This document shows, in pieces, positions 1-8,721 of a stretch of 44,062 bases of DNA. The DNA comes from Nannocystis sp. RBIL2. GTDB lineage: Bacteria; Myxococcota_A; Polyangia; Nannocystales; Nannocystaceae. The stretch covers positions 1 through 44,062 of the forward strand of contig NZ_JAPNJW010000003.1 of NCBI RefSeq assembly GCF_026626745.1. The letters run 5' to 3'. How positions within the stretch are numbered: the first letter of the stretch is position 1; every line of letters begins with the position of its first letter. Under the pieces are notes generated by a model. It searched no databases, was not told where the DNA came from, and saw only the letters and a list, made by a program, of their open reading frames with translations. The position numbers were made by a program, and so were the translations under genes.

Positions 1-117
1 GATCCGGAACCCCTCGGGCCGCGGGTCGATCATCGTCACGGCGAGACCGGCGCGCGCGAGCAGGCCCGCCGCGATCGCACCGGCCGGGCCGGCGCCGGTG
101 ACGACGACATCCATCAT
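1..117 (-). CDS. LodB-like FAD-dependent oxidoreductase, N-terminal fragment (runs off window)
   Basis: Only the first 39 codons are present. They begin MMDVVVTGAGPAG, a beta strand followed by the GxGxxG/A dinucleotide-binding loop of FAD enzymes, then an Ala/Leu-rich helix and a second strand ending in an acidic residue (MIDPRPEG). The start overlaps the stop of the upstream LodA-like gene as ATGA, so the two are probably translationally coupled. LodA-type quinoprotein oxidases are known to need a partner flavoprotein, LodB, for biogenesis of their cysteine tryptophylquinone cofactor. That pairing is the main reason for the call, because a 39-residue Rossmann start alone cannot separate LodB from other flavoproteins. 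Confidence 0.7.
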   Translation of the reverse strand, partial: MMDVVVTGAGPAGAIAAGLLARAGLAVTMIDPRPEGFRI

Positions 118-3014
118 CGCCGCGCTGGCTTGTGGACGGGCACCGGCCATTCGTGCGGCTCGAGCTTGCTGACCTCGCCCTTCAGCGGGCCCGCGACGCC
201 GCCCGACGCGACGCGCAGTTGGCTCGGCACGCCCGGGACGTCGCTCGGGCCCGGCTGCACCTCGAGCAGCCCCATCTCGTGGAACTCATGGACCATCTGG
301 ACCATCTGCTCGGGCGCCTTCCCCTGGAGGCGCGCGTTCCAGTCGGCGCGCGCGGCGAAGGCGTCGCGGCGGGCCTCCAGCGGCCGCGAGGTGTCCATGA
401 GCACCCGGTATTGCTCGAGCGTGAGCACCTGATTGGGCACGCGCGCGGGCCAGAAGCTGGGGATGAAGGGATCGTAGGTCTTGTCGTAGCCGGCGCGGCA
501 GAACGCGGTGTCGGCCTGCCAGGGGAGACCCATCCAGCGCGTGAGATCGCCGGGGCCCTGGTCGTGCAGCGGGCCGTTCGGGCCGAGCACCACCGATTGC
601 GTCAGCGTCGAGCCGTAGCTCGGCGCCGGCGTGCCCGCGGGTCGGTGACGGATCCGGAACGGCCGGTCGAACATCGTCAGATGGCGCATCGGCCAGGTCA
701 CCTCGCAGCCCGGATGGAACGCGTCGGCGAGCGCGTGGTCGAGTGCCGCGCGGTCGAGCATCCCCGGTTGCTCGGCCAGCGGCACCTCCTCGAGCGCCGC
801 GTACGTCGGCAGCTCGACCGCGAGATCGTCGATGAAGTCGCCGGCGACCCACCTGGCGAGCACCTGCTCCTGCGTCCACGTGATCGCGGCGTTCTGCCGC
901 GGGTTGTCGATCGCTACCGACTCCATCGCGTCCCCGTAGAGCCACGGCCACGGCAACTGGTTGCCGTCGCTCGGGGTCGACGGGCGGAAGCTGTTGGCGA
1001 CCTGCCGCCGGAGCTCCTGATTACGATCGTACCCCCCCTGCGCCGGCTTCCACGCCAGCTCGGCGGCCAGCGCCGGATCGTCGAAGTCGAGCCGCGATCC
1101 GGCCCCGAACGCGACCGCGAAGCCGTGATTGTTCCACTGCAGCCCGGACAGGCGGCGCAACAGCGGCCAGACGTCGCGCTTGAACGCGACGTCGCGCCGC
1201 GCCGGCAGCCAGCCTGCTTGCACGTACAGGTCGACGAGCAGGTCGTGGAGCGTACGCACGCCGAGGACGCCGGGCCCGTAGTCCGGCGGCGCGGTGACGA
1301 CCCAGGCGCCCTCGACGGGGATCTCGGCGCCCTCGATGCGGACGGTCGCGGTGACGGGGCCGTCGGAGGTGTCGTCGTACCAGCCATCGGCGTTGATGAA
1401 GGTCGTCGGCACATTGGGATCGAAGATCGGCTGGTTGGTCGGCGAGGCGGACACGCCGTGGCCGCCGAGGAACACCAGACGGCCGGCGTCGTCGGTGCGG
1501 AGCTGGCCGAGCTGCACCGGCGTGCCCTGAAACTGGCCGGCGATCGTCGGGCCGACGGTGGACTTGCCGCGGACTTCGACCGGCCCGCCGTCGATCACGA
1601 GCCGCGCACGCTCGGGCGCGGGCACGCTGGCGTTGCGCAACGGCAGCGTGACCGTCTCGGCCTCGGGGATGTCGAGCGCGATCTGCCACTGGAACCAGGC
1701 GGCCTTGCTGTTGGCGACGTGGACCCGCCAGGTGATGTCGGCGGAGTTGGCTGTGAGCTCGCCGACGACCTCGCCCGCGGCGTTGTAGCCGTAGATCCGG
1801 AAGCGCGCGGCCTGCCGCTTGATCGCCCCGGTCGAGTCGCGCCAGGCCCCGACGGGCGCGGGCGGGGCATCGACCACCTCGGGGCCGTAGAGGTACTCGC
1901 TCGCGCTGTTGCCGACGCGGGCGACGCCGATCGCGGGGTGGATCGCGGCGCGCACGACCCGGCGATCGACGGCCGTGGGATACGCTCGACCGTCGTCCCA
2001 CGTGTCGGGCCGCGGCGCGGTCGGCTCGCCGCGCGGCTGGCCGTTGACGTCCCGGCGATTGTCGGCAGAGGCGCGGTAGACCACCCGGCGCGCTTCGGAG
2101 ATGCTGCCGACCGGCGCGTGCGCCGGCAAGGCGTGCCACGGGTTGAACGCGAGGCTCTCGCCGTACGCCGACTGGCCGCGGGCGTCCAGGTCCTGCTGCG
2201 GGAGCACCAGTGTACCGACGCGCACCGGCGGGCTCTCGCGCTCCGACCATTCGACGGTCGCGCGGTCGAGCGGCATCTCGCCCTTCCTCAATTGCACATA
2301 GAACCCGAAGCGGGCCTCGCCGGCGGCCATGCGGCGGTGGAGGTCGGCACGCAGATAGGTCGGATCGTCGAACGCTGCGGGCGGGCCGTCCCCGGCGGCC
2401 TCGGGCACCAGCTTGTATTTGACGTGCTCCTGGCCGAGGCTGTACGGCAGCACGCTCCAATAGGGGGTGGCCAGCGCCGAATCGACCTGCTTCTCCATGT
2501 CCTTCAAGATCTGGGCGGTCTCCTCGTTGTCGGCGAGCCACTGATCGAGCTGACCGTTCAACGAGGCGCAGGTGAATGCGCACATCTTGGCGGCGTCGTC
2601 GACGAAGAAGACCGGGTGATTCTGCAGGATGAAGTCGTGCGTCCGCGCCTCCTCGTCGGGCTCGAGCAGCTTCGGCCCGTCGACGTCGAACAACTTGATC
2701 CCCACCCCCAACGTGCCGCCCAGGTCCGGCCGACCCGGCTGCAAGTCGCTCGAGAAGCGGACCCACGCGCGATGGACCGCGCCCGGCGCGAACACCCCTA
2801 CTTGAAGCTCGACCGGCAAGTCTGCGCGCACCTCGAACCGCCCGTGCGCCGCGCCATGCAGGCGCAAGAACACCGGGCGCGTCGCGGGATCACGACCGGT
2901 GGCGAGCGCACGATTCTGGGCGAATCGTACGAACATCCGCTCGAGTCCGCCGATAGGGTCACTGTCGCAATCGCAGGGCGGCGCGGGGGGAGCGAAGTCG
3001 CGGCTCACGGTCAT
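114..3014 (-). CDS. Catalase-like / LodA-like (CTQ oxidase) fusion protein
   Basis: About 966 aa with two parts. Residues ~25-320 resemble the catalase superfamily: LHGAAHG near the start, a VRFSSD...GIKLFDVDG stretch, and the FNPWHALPAHAPVG...VVYRASADNR ending typical of catalase-like proteins. From ~360 (AAIHPAIGVARVGN) to the end it resembles LodA/GoxA-type amino-acid oxidases, with PGCEVTWPMR, LPWQADTAFC and FWPARVPNQVL near the C terminus. C839 and W855 or a nearby Trp are candidate cofactor residues, not verified by alignment. LodA enzymes oxidise amino acids and release H2O2, so a catalase-like domain could remove the product. ATG at 3014 was chosen because AAGAGGT lies 4 nt upstream; ATG 3017 is also possible. 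The frame stays open to 3257. Confidence 0.8.
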   Translation of the reverse strand: MTVSRDFAPPAPPCDCDSDPIGGLERMFVRFAQNRALATGRDPATRPVFLRLHGAAHGRFEVRADLPVELQVGVFAPGAVHRAWVRFSSDLQPGRPDLGGTLGVGIKLFDVDGPKLLEPDEEARTHDFILQNHPVFFVDDAAKMCAFTCASLNGQLDQWLADNEETAQILKDMEKQVDSALATPYWSVLPYSLGQEHVKYKLVPEAAGDGPPAAFDDPTYLRADLHRRMAAGEARFGFYVQLRKGEMPLDRATVEWSERESPPVRVGTLVLPQQDLDARGQSAYGESLAFNPWHALPAHAPVGSISEARRVVYRASADNRRDVNGQPRGEPTAPRPDTWDDGRAYPTAVDRRVVRAAIHPAIGVARVGNSASEYLYGPEVVDAPPAPVGAWRDSTGAIKRQAARFRIYGYNAAGEVVGELTANSADITWRVHVANSKAAWFQWQIALDIPEAETVTLPLRNASVPAPERARLVIDGGPVEVRGKSTVGPTIAGQFQGTPVQLGQLRTDDAGRLVFLGGHGVSASPTNQPIFDPNVPTTFINADGWYDDTSDGPVTATVRIEGAEIPVEGAWVVTAPPDYGPGVLGVRTLHDLLVDLYVQAGWLPARRDVAFKRDVWPLLRRLSGLQWNNHGFAVAFGAGSRLDFDDPALAAELAWKPAQGGYDRNQELRRQVANSFRPSTPSDGNQLPWPWLYGDAMESVAIDNPRQNAAITWTQEQVLARWVAGDFIDDLAVELPTYAALEEVPLAEQPGMLDRAALDHALADAFHPGCEVTWPMRHLTMFDRPFRIRHRPAGTPAPSYGSTLTQSVVLGPNGPLHDQGPGDLTRWMGLPWQADTAFCRAGYDKTYDPFIPSFWPARVPNQVLTLEQYRVLMDTSRPLEARRDAFAARADWNARLQGKAPEQMVQMVHEFHEMGLLEVQPGPSDVPGVPSQLRVASGGVAGPLKGEVSKLEPHEWPVPVHKPARR

Positions 3015-3388
3015 CATCACCTCTTTTCGCCCGGGACCGTACACGAGCCCGCAAATCTTGACAACGACCTCTTTGCGACGAGCCTTATGGGCGGTGGCGG
3101 GGACACTGCCGATTGTCGATAGCGACGGCGCATTCGAGGTCGGCGTCCGGAATTGGCGTGAGCGGTCGAGCGAGCTAAACGTTGATCGCCGGTCCCTACA
3201 CTGTTCGCTCGCGTGGTCGCCAGGACCGCCGACACGTTGCGCGAGCGAGGTACGCACGTGAGAACCCCGAGCGACGTCGAGCGCGGCGAACCCGCAGCAG
3301 GAAATGCCGCTCGCCGCGCTCGAGCCGAGCGGCGCGGCGCCACCGAGGAGGCGCGAAAAGACCCCGAGTCGGCCTATGCTGCCGGGCG
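3015..3388. other. Divergent intergenic region
   Basis: About 370 bases between the divergent oxidase and AlkC genes. It should hold both promoters. The oxidase frame stays open through most of it, but the Shine-Dalgarno sequence supports the inner start. No clear -35/-10 pair was seen. Confidence 0.4.
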
Positions 3389-4519
3389 ATGGCCGAGCCG
3401 TTCAAGAACCTGATCAACACCGAGGTCGTGCAGGCCATCGGCCACCACCTGAAGCGCGTCGATCCGGGCTTCGATCGCCGCGGTTTCGCGGCCCGGGCGC
3501 TGGCGCGCCTGGACACGCTGGAGCTGAAGGCCCGCGTGCTGCAGGTGGCCGATGCACTGGTGGCCACGCTGCCGGCCGACGTCGACCGCGCGGCCGGGCT
3601 GCTGGAGGCCAGCCTCGGGCCGCCGGGCGCGGGTGACGACCTGAGCGCGCTACGGACCAGCGAGCGCGGCCTGGCCGGCTGGGCGGTGTGGCCCTTGACC
3701 GAGGCGATCGCCCGCCTGGCGATCGACGCGCCCGAGCGTGGTCTGGCCGCGCTCCACGCGATGACCCAGCGATTGACCGCCGAGTTTGCGATCCGGCCGT
3801 TCATCGTGCGACACCCCGCGGTGTGCTACGCGACGCTCGCGCGCTGGGTCAGGGACCCGAGCGCGCACGTGCGACGGCTGGTGAGCGAGGGCAGCCGTCC
3901 GCGCCTGCCCTGGGGCCTGCGGCTGCAAGCGCTGGTGCTCGACCCCACGCCGACGCTGCCATGGCTCGCCGCGCTGCAGGACGACCCCAGCGAGTACGTG
4001 CGGCGCAGCGTCGCCAATCACCTGAACGACATCGCCAAGGACCACCCCGCGCACGTGGCCGAGTGGCTGGTGCGCTACTTGCCGGGTGCGTCGCCCGAGC
4101 GTCGCGCACTGCTTCGGCATGCCAGCCGCACCCTGATCAAGCAGGGCGATCCGGCGGTGCTGGCCGCCTGGGGCCTGGGGCAGGCCTTTCGCGGCGAGGC
4201 GGAGTGGACCGTGGCCCCGACCCGGGTCGCCATCGGCGGTGAAGTGACGCTGCGCCTGGTGCTGCGCTCGACCGCGGCGAAGCCCCAGCGCCTCGTGATC
4301 GACTACGCCGTACACCACGTGAAGGCCAACGGCAGCACCTCGCCCAAGGTGTTCAAGGGCTGGGCGATCGAGCTCGGTCCACGAGAGGAGCGCGCGCTGG
4401 AACGCCGCCACTCCTTCAAGCCGGTGACGACGCGCCGTTACTACCCCGGCGTGCATACCGTGGACCTCCGCATCAACGGCCAGGTCCTGGGCGAGGCCGC
4501 AGTCCACCTGCGAGCATGA
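3389..4519 (+). CDS. alkC: AlkC-family 3-alkyladenine DNA glycosylase with C-terminal Ig-like domain
   Basis: 376 aa. The N-terminal MAEPFKNL..., HEAT-like helical repeats, and the block with RPFIVRHP, HVRRLVSEGSRPRLPW and YVRRSVANHLNDIAKDHP are characteristic of the AlkC branch of HEAT-repeat DNA glycosylases, which remove N3- and N7-alkylpurines from DNA. After ~residue 270 comes a beta-rich segment (AEWTVAPTRVAIGGEVTLRLVL to the end) that fits the Ig-like domain known in some AlkC proteins. The frame is open to 3182, but the ATG at 3389 gives the family N terminus, so the longer start was rejected. The gene is divergent from the oxidase at 114-3014. Confidence 0.85.
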   Translation: MAEPFKNLINTEVVQAIGHHLKRVDPGFDRRGFAARALARLDTLELKARVLQVADALVATLPADVDRAAGLLEASLGPPGAGDDLSALRTSERGLAGWAVWPLTEAIARLAIDAPERGLAALHAMTQRLTAEFAIRPFIVRHPAVCYATLARWVRDPSAHVRRLVSEGSRPRLPWGLRLQALVLDPTPTLPWLAALQDDPSEYVRRSVANHLNDIAKDHPAHVAEWLVRYLPGASPERRALLRHASRTLIKQGDPAVLAAWGLGQAFRGEAEWTVAPTRVAIGGEVTLRLVLRSTAAKPQRLVIDYAVHHVKANGSTSPKVFKGWAIELGPREERALERRHSFKPVTTRRYYPGVHTVDLRINGQVLGEAAVHLRA

Positions 4520-4615
4520 GTGTCGTGACGGGGACACGGGCGAACCACACGGTCGGGCGCGCCAGGTCAAGTGGATTCAAGCCCGACGGTCCCATGACGG
4601 CCCAAACAGGGCGTC

Positions 4616-5773
4616 ATGCATCGACGCGCCTGCCTCGCCACTCTGGCCCACCTGCCGCTGCTCATGAGCAGCTGCGCCCACCTCCGGGCGCCCGCGACGC
4701 CGCGCACCCGCTGGACCGTCGCCGCGTCCGAGGGCCTCGATCTTCTGTGCCTGCTCGGCCCGCTGTCAGGTGATCCGTTCTACGCCGAGTGGTACCCGCA
4801 GGAGCTAGCGCAGCTCGCCCCGCGGCTCGACGCCGACACCATCGCCACGATCCAGTCGCTCAAGTCGGACGCCGCCGCACGCCACTCCTTGCTCGGCCCG
4901 TACCTGTGCCTGCTGTTCTCGGCCGGCCCGACCGACACTCTCGCGCAGCTCCGCGACTCGCTCGCGCGCGCCGAGCAGGTGCTGCTGCCGACCTATCGCG
5001 CCAGCCCGTACTGGGAGGCCGACGACTGGGGCTGGTTCATCGCCGCCAGGCCGGCGCTCACGCGCCTGTTCGCGGCCCTCGCTGCCGCCGAGCTGCCCGC
5101 GTTTCGCGGGGCCGTCATCGGCGACCGCGCGACCCGCCGCGAGACGGAGTTGCGGGCGCGCCTGGCCAGCGTCGACGTCATCGCCGAGCAGGAGCGCCTG
5201 CTCGGCCGCCCGCTGCGTCCGGACATTCAGATCGACCTCCTGCACTTCTCCAAGCCCCACGGCATCAAGGTCCAGGGTCAGCGTTTCCTGACCCACCTCG
5301 ACTACTCCGACGAGACCGTGATCCGCAACGCTGCCCACGAGATCCTTCACCCACCGTTCGACGAGTCGAGCCCGGCGATCCGCGACGTACTCGCCGTGCT
5401 CGCGGCCGACCCCCTCCTCAGCCGCATCGTCGCCGAGCACGATCCGAGCTTCGGCTACACCTCACTCGCGGGGTACCTCGACGAGGACACTACCGAGGCC
5501 CTCGAGCAGTTGGTCAACGAGCGGCTCGGCGTCGCAGTACCGGCCGGCCAGCGCTGGCGTCGGGCCGACGGCGGCATGCACGTGCTCGCCGCGGGCCTGT
5601 ACGGCCTGCTGCGAGCCGATGGCTTCGATCGCACCGGCGGCGCGATCGAGGCGTGGCTCGGCGCCGCCGCACGCGACGGCCGCCTCGCGCCGCCTTCATT
5701 GCACGCTGCCGCGGCCGCGGTGCTCGAGCTCCCACGTGCCGACCTCTGGACCCCACCCACGGCCTCACCGTGA
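4616..5773 (+). CDS. Putative lipoprotein with HExxH metallopeptidase-like motif
   Basis: 385 aa. It starts with a short signal peptide and a lipobox-like LMSSC, which suggests a lipid-anchored exported protein. Near the middle (H241-H245) is HEILH, matching the HExxH zinc motif of metallopeptidases; Glu residues in ALEQLVNERL further on could supply a third ligand. The rest is mostly helical and Ala/Leu-rich, and I do not recognise its family. It is convergent with the AraC gene and their 3' ends overlap by 9 bases. Zinc binding and peptidase activity are inferred from the motif only; HExxH also arises by chance. Confidence 0.7.
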   Translation: MHRRACLATLAHLPLLMSSCAHLRAPATPRTRWTVAASEGLDLLCLLGPLSGDPFYAEWYPQELAQLAPRLDADTIATIQSLKSDAAARHSLLGPYLCLLFSAGPTDTLAQLRDSLARAEQVLLPTYRASPYWEADDWGWFIAARPALTRLFAALAAAELPAFRGAVIGDRATRRETELRARLASVDVIAEQERLLGRPLRPDIQIDLLHFSKPHGIKVQGQRFLTHLDYSDETVIRNAAHEILHPPFDESSPAIRDVLAVLAADPLLSRIVAEHDPSFGYTSLAGYLDEDTTEALEQLVNERLGVAVPAGQRWRRADGGMHVLAAGLYGLLRADGFDRTGGAIEAWLGAAARDGRLAPPSLHAAAAAVLELPRADLWTPPTASP

Positions 5774-6484
5774 AGGCGTCGGCCGCGGCGTCGAATGAAT
5801 CGTCGGGCCTGAATCCACTCGACCCGCGACGCGCCGCACGGCCGCGGGGGTGCGACCGGTGAGCTTGACCAGGGCGCGGGTCATGTGGGCCTGATCGGCG
5901 AACCCGAGCTCGAGCGCGAACTCGGCGAGCGTGAGCGGCGAGCTGGCGATGCAACGCCACGCCTTCAGGGCCCGCACCTCGGCCCGGTAGCGCTTGGGCG
6001 AGACGCCGTAGGCGCGCAGAAAGCCGCGGGCCAGGGTGCTAGGGGCGAGGCCTGCGGTCTCAGCCCAGGCGTCGAGGCGCAGCGAGGGGTCCGCGCGCAG
6101 ATCAGCGGCGAGCAGGTCGGGCCAGTCGCGCTCGTCGCAGACAGGGTTCAGTGAGGCGAGCGCGAGCGCGGCCGCGGCCGCGGGGTCGCGCTCGGCCAGG
6201 CGGACCACGCCGTCGAGGTCGGCGAGTCGACCGACCGGTAGAGGGGGCGCGTCGGGCGGGCAGGGCAGATTGAGCACGCGGGCGCCCGCAGTGCCGAATT
6301 GATCGCCGTGCGCCTCGAATTCGCGGTGATGCACGAGCTGGCCGGCGGTGAGGCGAAACCGGCCGGCGTCTCCGGCTTCCGTATAGGCGCCGTCGATGAC
6401 GACGGCGAGATAACCCGCGGCGTGGCGGTGGCGGGGCAGGCGGGCGCCCGGCGCGAAGCGCTGGTGGATCTGTGGGGCGCCCAT
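5765..6484 (-). CDS. AraC-family transcriptional regulator
   Basis: 239 aa. The N-terminal part (~1-90) looks like a cupin-type sensor domain, with HRHAAGYLAVVIDG and HHREFEAHGDQFG. The C-terminal ~100 residues form the double helix-turn-helix of AraC proteins: LDAWAETAGLAPSTLARGFLRAYGVSPKRYR is the first helix-turn-helix, and LTLAEFALELGFADQAHMTRALVKLTGRTPAAVRR the second, near the usual family signature. The ligand and target genes cannot be told from sequence. It is transcribed away from the zinc-ribbon pair across a ~350-base gap and ends tail to tail with the HExxH lipoprotein. Confidence 0.88.
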   Translation of the reverse strand: MGAPQIHQRFAPGARLPRHRHAAGYLAVVIDGAYTEAGDAGRFRLTAGQLVHHREFEAHGDQFGTAGARVLNLPCPPDAPPLPVGRLADLDGVVRLAERDPAAAAALALASLNPVCDERDWPDLLAADLRADPSLRLDAWAETAGLAPSTLARGFLRAYGVSPKRYRAEVRALKAWRCIASSPLTLAEFALELGFADQAHMTRALVKLTGRTPAAVRRVAGRVDSGPTIHSTPRPTPSR

Positions 6485-6832
6485 GGTTCACACCGAGCTC
6501 GTGGCCGTAGCGGGGATTATCGACCTTTCGCGCCACGACGACGAGGGGTCAGGTCAGGCCTCTCCGGGCGGTGGCAACCGTGGGCCCGTTTACGGTGGGC
6601 CGTAGCGAAAAGAGCCAATCGGCGACGAAGTCGAGGCAGACTTCGAGACGACCGGGAGAGCGCGCGGCCGCGCATTTGGGCTTCCGCGCCAGCGTAGATC
6701 CTCCGGCGGGCCAAGCTCTCGGGCCGCCGGTCGCCGAGCAGAGCGAGGACGGAGGCGCGCGTGCGCGGACGTGGAAATCGACGTCATCACGGCCGCGGAA
6801 CGAGGGCCCTGTGGCACGATCGCGGCCCGGAC
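6485..6832. other. Intergenic region upstream of AraC and zinc-ribbon genes
   Basis: A gap of 348 bases between divergent starts. It contains a 7-bp perfect inverted repeat (CGAAGTC / GACTTCG, 6-base loop) at 6626-6645, possibly an operator or hairpin. No convincing promoter boxes or gene were seen. Confidence 0.35.
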
Positions 6833-7726
6833 GTGAGCGAAATCGTCGAATTCTCGTGCGGCTCGTGCGGTTCGCAGATCCAGGTCGAAGCCCACCTGCG
6901 GACCGCGACCTGCCCGTACTGCGCGTCGCCGGCGGTGGTCGAGCGGCCGCGGGAGGCCGGGCGGCCGCAGCCGGACTTCGTGCTCGCGTTCATCGTCCCG
7001 CACGAGCAGGCGCTGGCGGCGGCCCGGCGCTGGGTGAGGCGGGCCTGGCTCGCCCCGGAGGCGTTCCGCAAGGCCACGGTCGAGGCCATCCGCGGGATCT
7101 ACGTGCCCTCGTACCTGTTCTCGGCGGCGGCCCACGCGGAGTACACCGCCCGGATCGGCGAGAACTACACGGTGACCTACACGACCACGGACTCGAAGGG
7201 CCGCACGGTCACGCGCACGCGCACGGAGACCGAGTGGCACACGCTCGCGGGGAGCTACTCGGCCTACGTCAGCGACGTCGTCGTCACGGCCTCGCGAGGG
7301 ATCGACAACCATGAGCTCGAGGGGGTCGAGCCCTTCGACCTGCGCGCGCTCCACCGCTATTCGCCGCGCCTGCTCTCCGGATGGATCGCCGAGGAGGCGT
7401 CGATGACGGCCGAGGTGTGCCGCGAGCTCGCGGTCGCCGAGGCGATGGCAGAGGTTCAGCGGCGCATCACGAAGATGATGCCCGGCGATCGGCAGTCGGA
7501 CCTCCAGGTCAGCGCCCGCCTCGCCGACATCGCCCAGATCCTGATGCTCGCGCCGGTGTGGGTGCTGCCGGTCCGCTTCGCCGACGACCGCGTGGTCCGC
7601 CTGCTGGTCAACGGCCAGACCGGCAAGGTGTTCGGCAAGCCGCTGCGCTCGTGGGTGAAGATCGGCGCGCTGGTCCTCTTGATCGTCGGCCTCGTCGTCG
7701 GGGGGGTGCTGCTTGCCCAGCGCTGA
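6833..7726 (+). CDS. Zinc-ribbon membrane protein (first of a pair)
   Basis: About 297 aa from a GTG start. The N terminus carries a four-cysteine zinc ribbon, CGSC at residues 9-12 and CPYC at 27-30. The middle is a soluble domain with a Thr-rich stretch (YTVTYTTTDSKGRTVTRTRT) and a segment ALVxxxTGKVFG-like near 260. The last ~23 residues are a single hydrophobic helix (VKIGALVLLIVGLVVGGVLL), so it is probably tail-anchored. It overlaps the next gene by 14 bases, and the two share layout: ribbon, soluble domain, terminal helix, and VVNGQ/LVNGQ before the helix. The function is not known to me. The GTG puts the ribbon at the N terminus; the frame is open to 6761. Confidence 0.75.
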   Translation: MSEIVEFSCGSCGSQIQVEAHLRTATCPYCASPAVVERPREAGRPQPDFVLAFIVPHEQALAAARRWVRRAWLAPEAFRKATVEAIRGIYVPSYLFSAAAHAEYTARIGENYTVTYTTTDSKGRTVTRTRTETEWHTLAGSYSAYVSDVVVTASRGIDNHELEGVEPFDLRALHRYSPRLLSGWIAEEASMTAEVCRELAVAEAMAEVQRRITKMMPGDRQSDLQVSARLADIAQILMLAPVWVLPVRFADDRVVRLLVNGQTGKVFGKPLRSWVKIGALVLLIVGLVVGGVLLAQR

Positions 7727-8696
7727 GATTACCGCGACGCCGGCCGTCGCGCCCTGCGGCCGCTGTGAGTCGCCGGTCGAGACCGGCGATCTCCGCTGTG
7801 CGGTGTGCGGGCTGCCGACGCCGGGTGAGGCGCTCGTCGGCGCCGCGACGCGCGTCGAGTTCCTCCGCTGCGAGGGCTGCGGCGCGGCGGTGTCCTACGA
7901 CGTCGAGGTCCGCGCGCCGAAGTGCTCGTTCTGCGGCTCGCAGATGCACGTCGAGCGCCCCGAGGACCCGGTCGAGGAGGCGTCCGCCTACCTGCCGTTC
8001 GCGGTCGACCCCGCGATGGCGGCCGAGGGTCTGCGGCGCTGGCTCGGCACCCTCGGCTTCTTCCGCCCGAGCGACCTCCAGACAGCGGCGACGATCGGCG
8101 AGCTGAAGCCGCTGTGGTGGGTCGGCTGGGTGTTCGACGCCGAGGTGCTGGTCAGCTGGGCCGCCGACTCCGAGGTCGGCTCCCGGCGCGCGTCCTGGGC
8201 CCCGCATGCGGGCCAGCAGTCGTTGAACCTGCGCAACGTGCTGGTGCCGGCGTCACGCGGCTTGAGCGCTGCGGAGTGCCGGGCGATCGCCCGCGGTTAC
8301 CGCGTCGAGTCGGGCGGCCCGCCGCCGGAAGCTCGCCCGGGCGTGCTGATCGAGCGCTTCGATGTCCAGCGGTCGGCGGCCCGCCGGGCGATCGCCGAGG
8401 GGCTCGAGCGGGCCGCGCTGGCGCACGCGAGCACGTGGGTCCCCGGCAGCCGCCAGCGCAAGCTCTCGGTCGCGGTGCTGCCCCGGCGCCTCGGCTCGGA
8501 GCGACTCGCCTTCCCCGCATTCGTGCTCGCTTACCGCTACCGCGACAAGCTCTACCGCGCGGTGGTCAACGGCCAGGACGCGGCGGTGGTCACCGGCAAG
8601 GCGCCGCTCTCGATCGCGAAGATCGTCCTCGTGACCGTCGGAGGGCTCGCCGCGATCGCGCTGGCCTTCGTCCTGATCGTGGTCCTGCGCAAGTGA
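7713..8696 (+). CDS. Double zinc-ribbon membrane protein (second of a pair)
   Basis: 327 aa from a TTG start preceded by a G-run (7701-7706) that can act as ribosome binding site. Two zinc ribbons are visible: CGRC/CAVC at residues 15-32, and CEGC/CSFC around 53-75. A soluble domain follows, then a C-terminal transmembrane helix (IVLVTVGGLAAIALAFVLIVV). It is a diverged relative of the upstream gene with an added first ribbon. The overlap makes translational coupling and a joint complex likely. The molecular role is unknown. Confidence 0.75.
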   Translation: MPSAEITATPAVAPCGRCESPVETGDLRCAVCGLPTPGEALVGAATRVEFLRCEGCGAAVSYDVEVRAPKCSFCGSQMHVERPEDPVEEASAYLPFAVDPAMAAEGLRRWLGTLGFFRPSDLQTAATIGELKPLWWVGWVFDAEVLVSWAADSEVGSRRASWAPHAGQQSLNLRNVLVPASRGLSAAECRAIARGYRVESGGPPPEARPGVLIERFDVQRSAARRAIAEGLERAALAHASTWVPGSRQRKLSVAVLPRRLGSERLAFPAFVLAYRYRDKLYRAVVNGQDAAVVTGKAPLSIAKIVLVTVGGLAAIALAFVLIVVLRK

Positions 8697-8721
8697 GGAG
8701 AGGGGGTCGATCGACCCCGGC

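Noticed and set aside
132..3122. 996-residue plus-strand open frame
   Set aside because: Antisense shadow of the catalase/LodA-like gene. Its translation is rich in Arg, His and Pro with no domain, as expected for the opposite strand of very GC-rich coding DNA.
4516..4773. 85-residue frame overlapping the alkC stop as ATGA
   Set aside because: Low-quality translation without a domain; it overlaps the start of the better supported lipoprotein at 4616.
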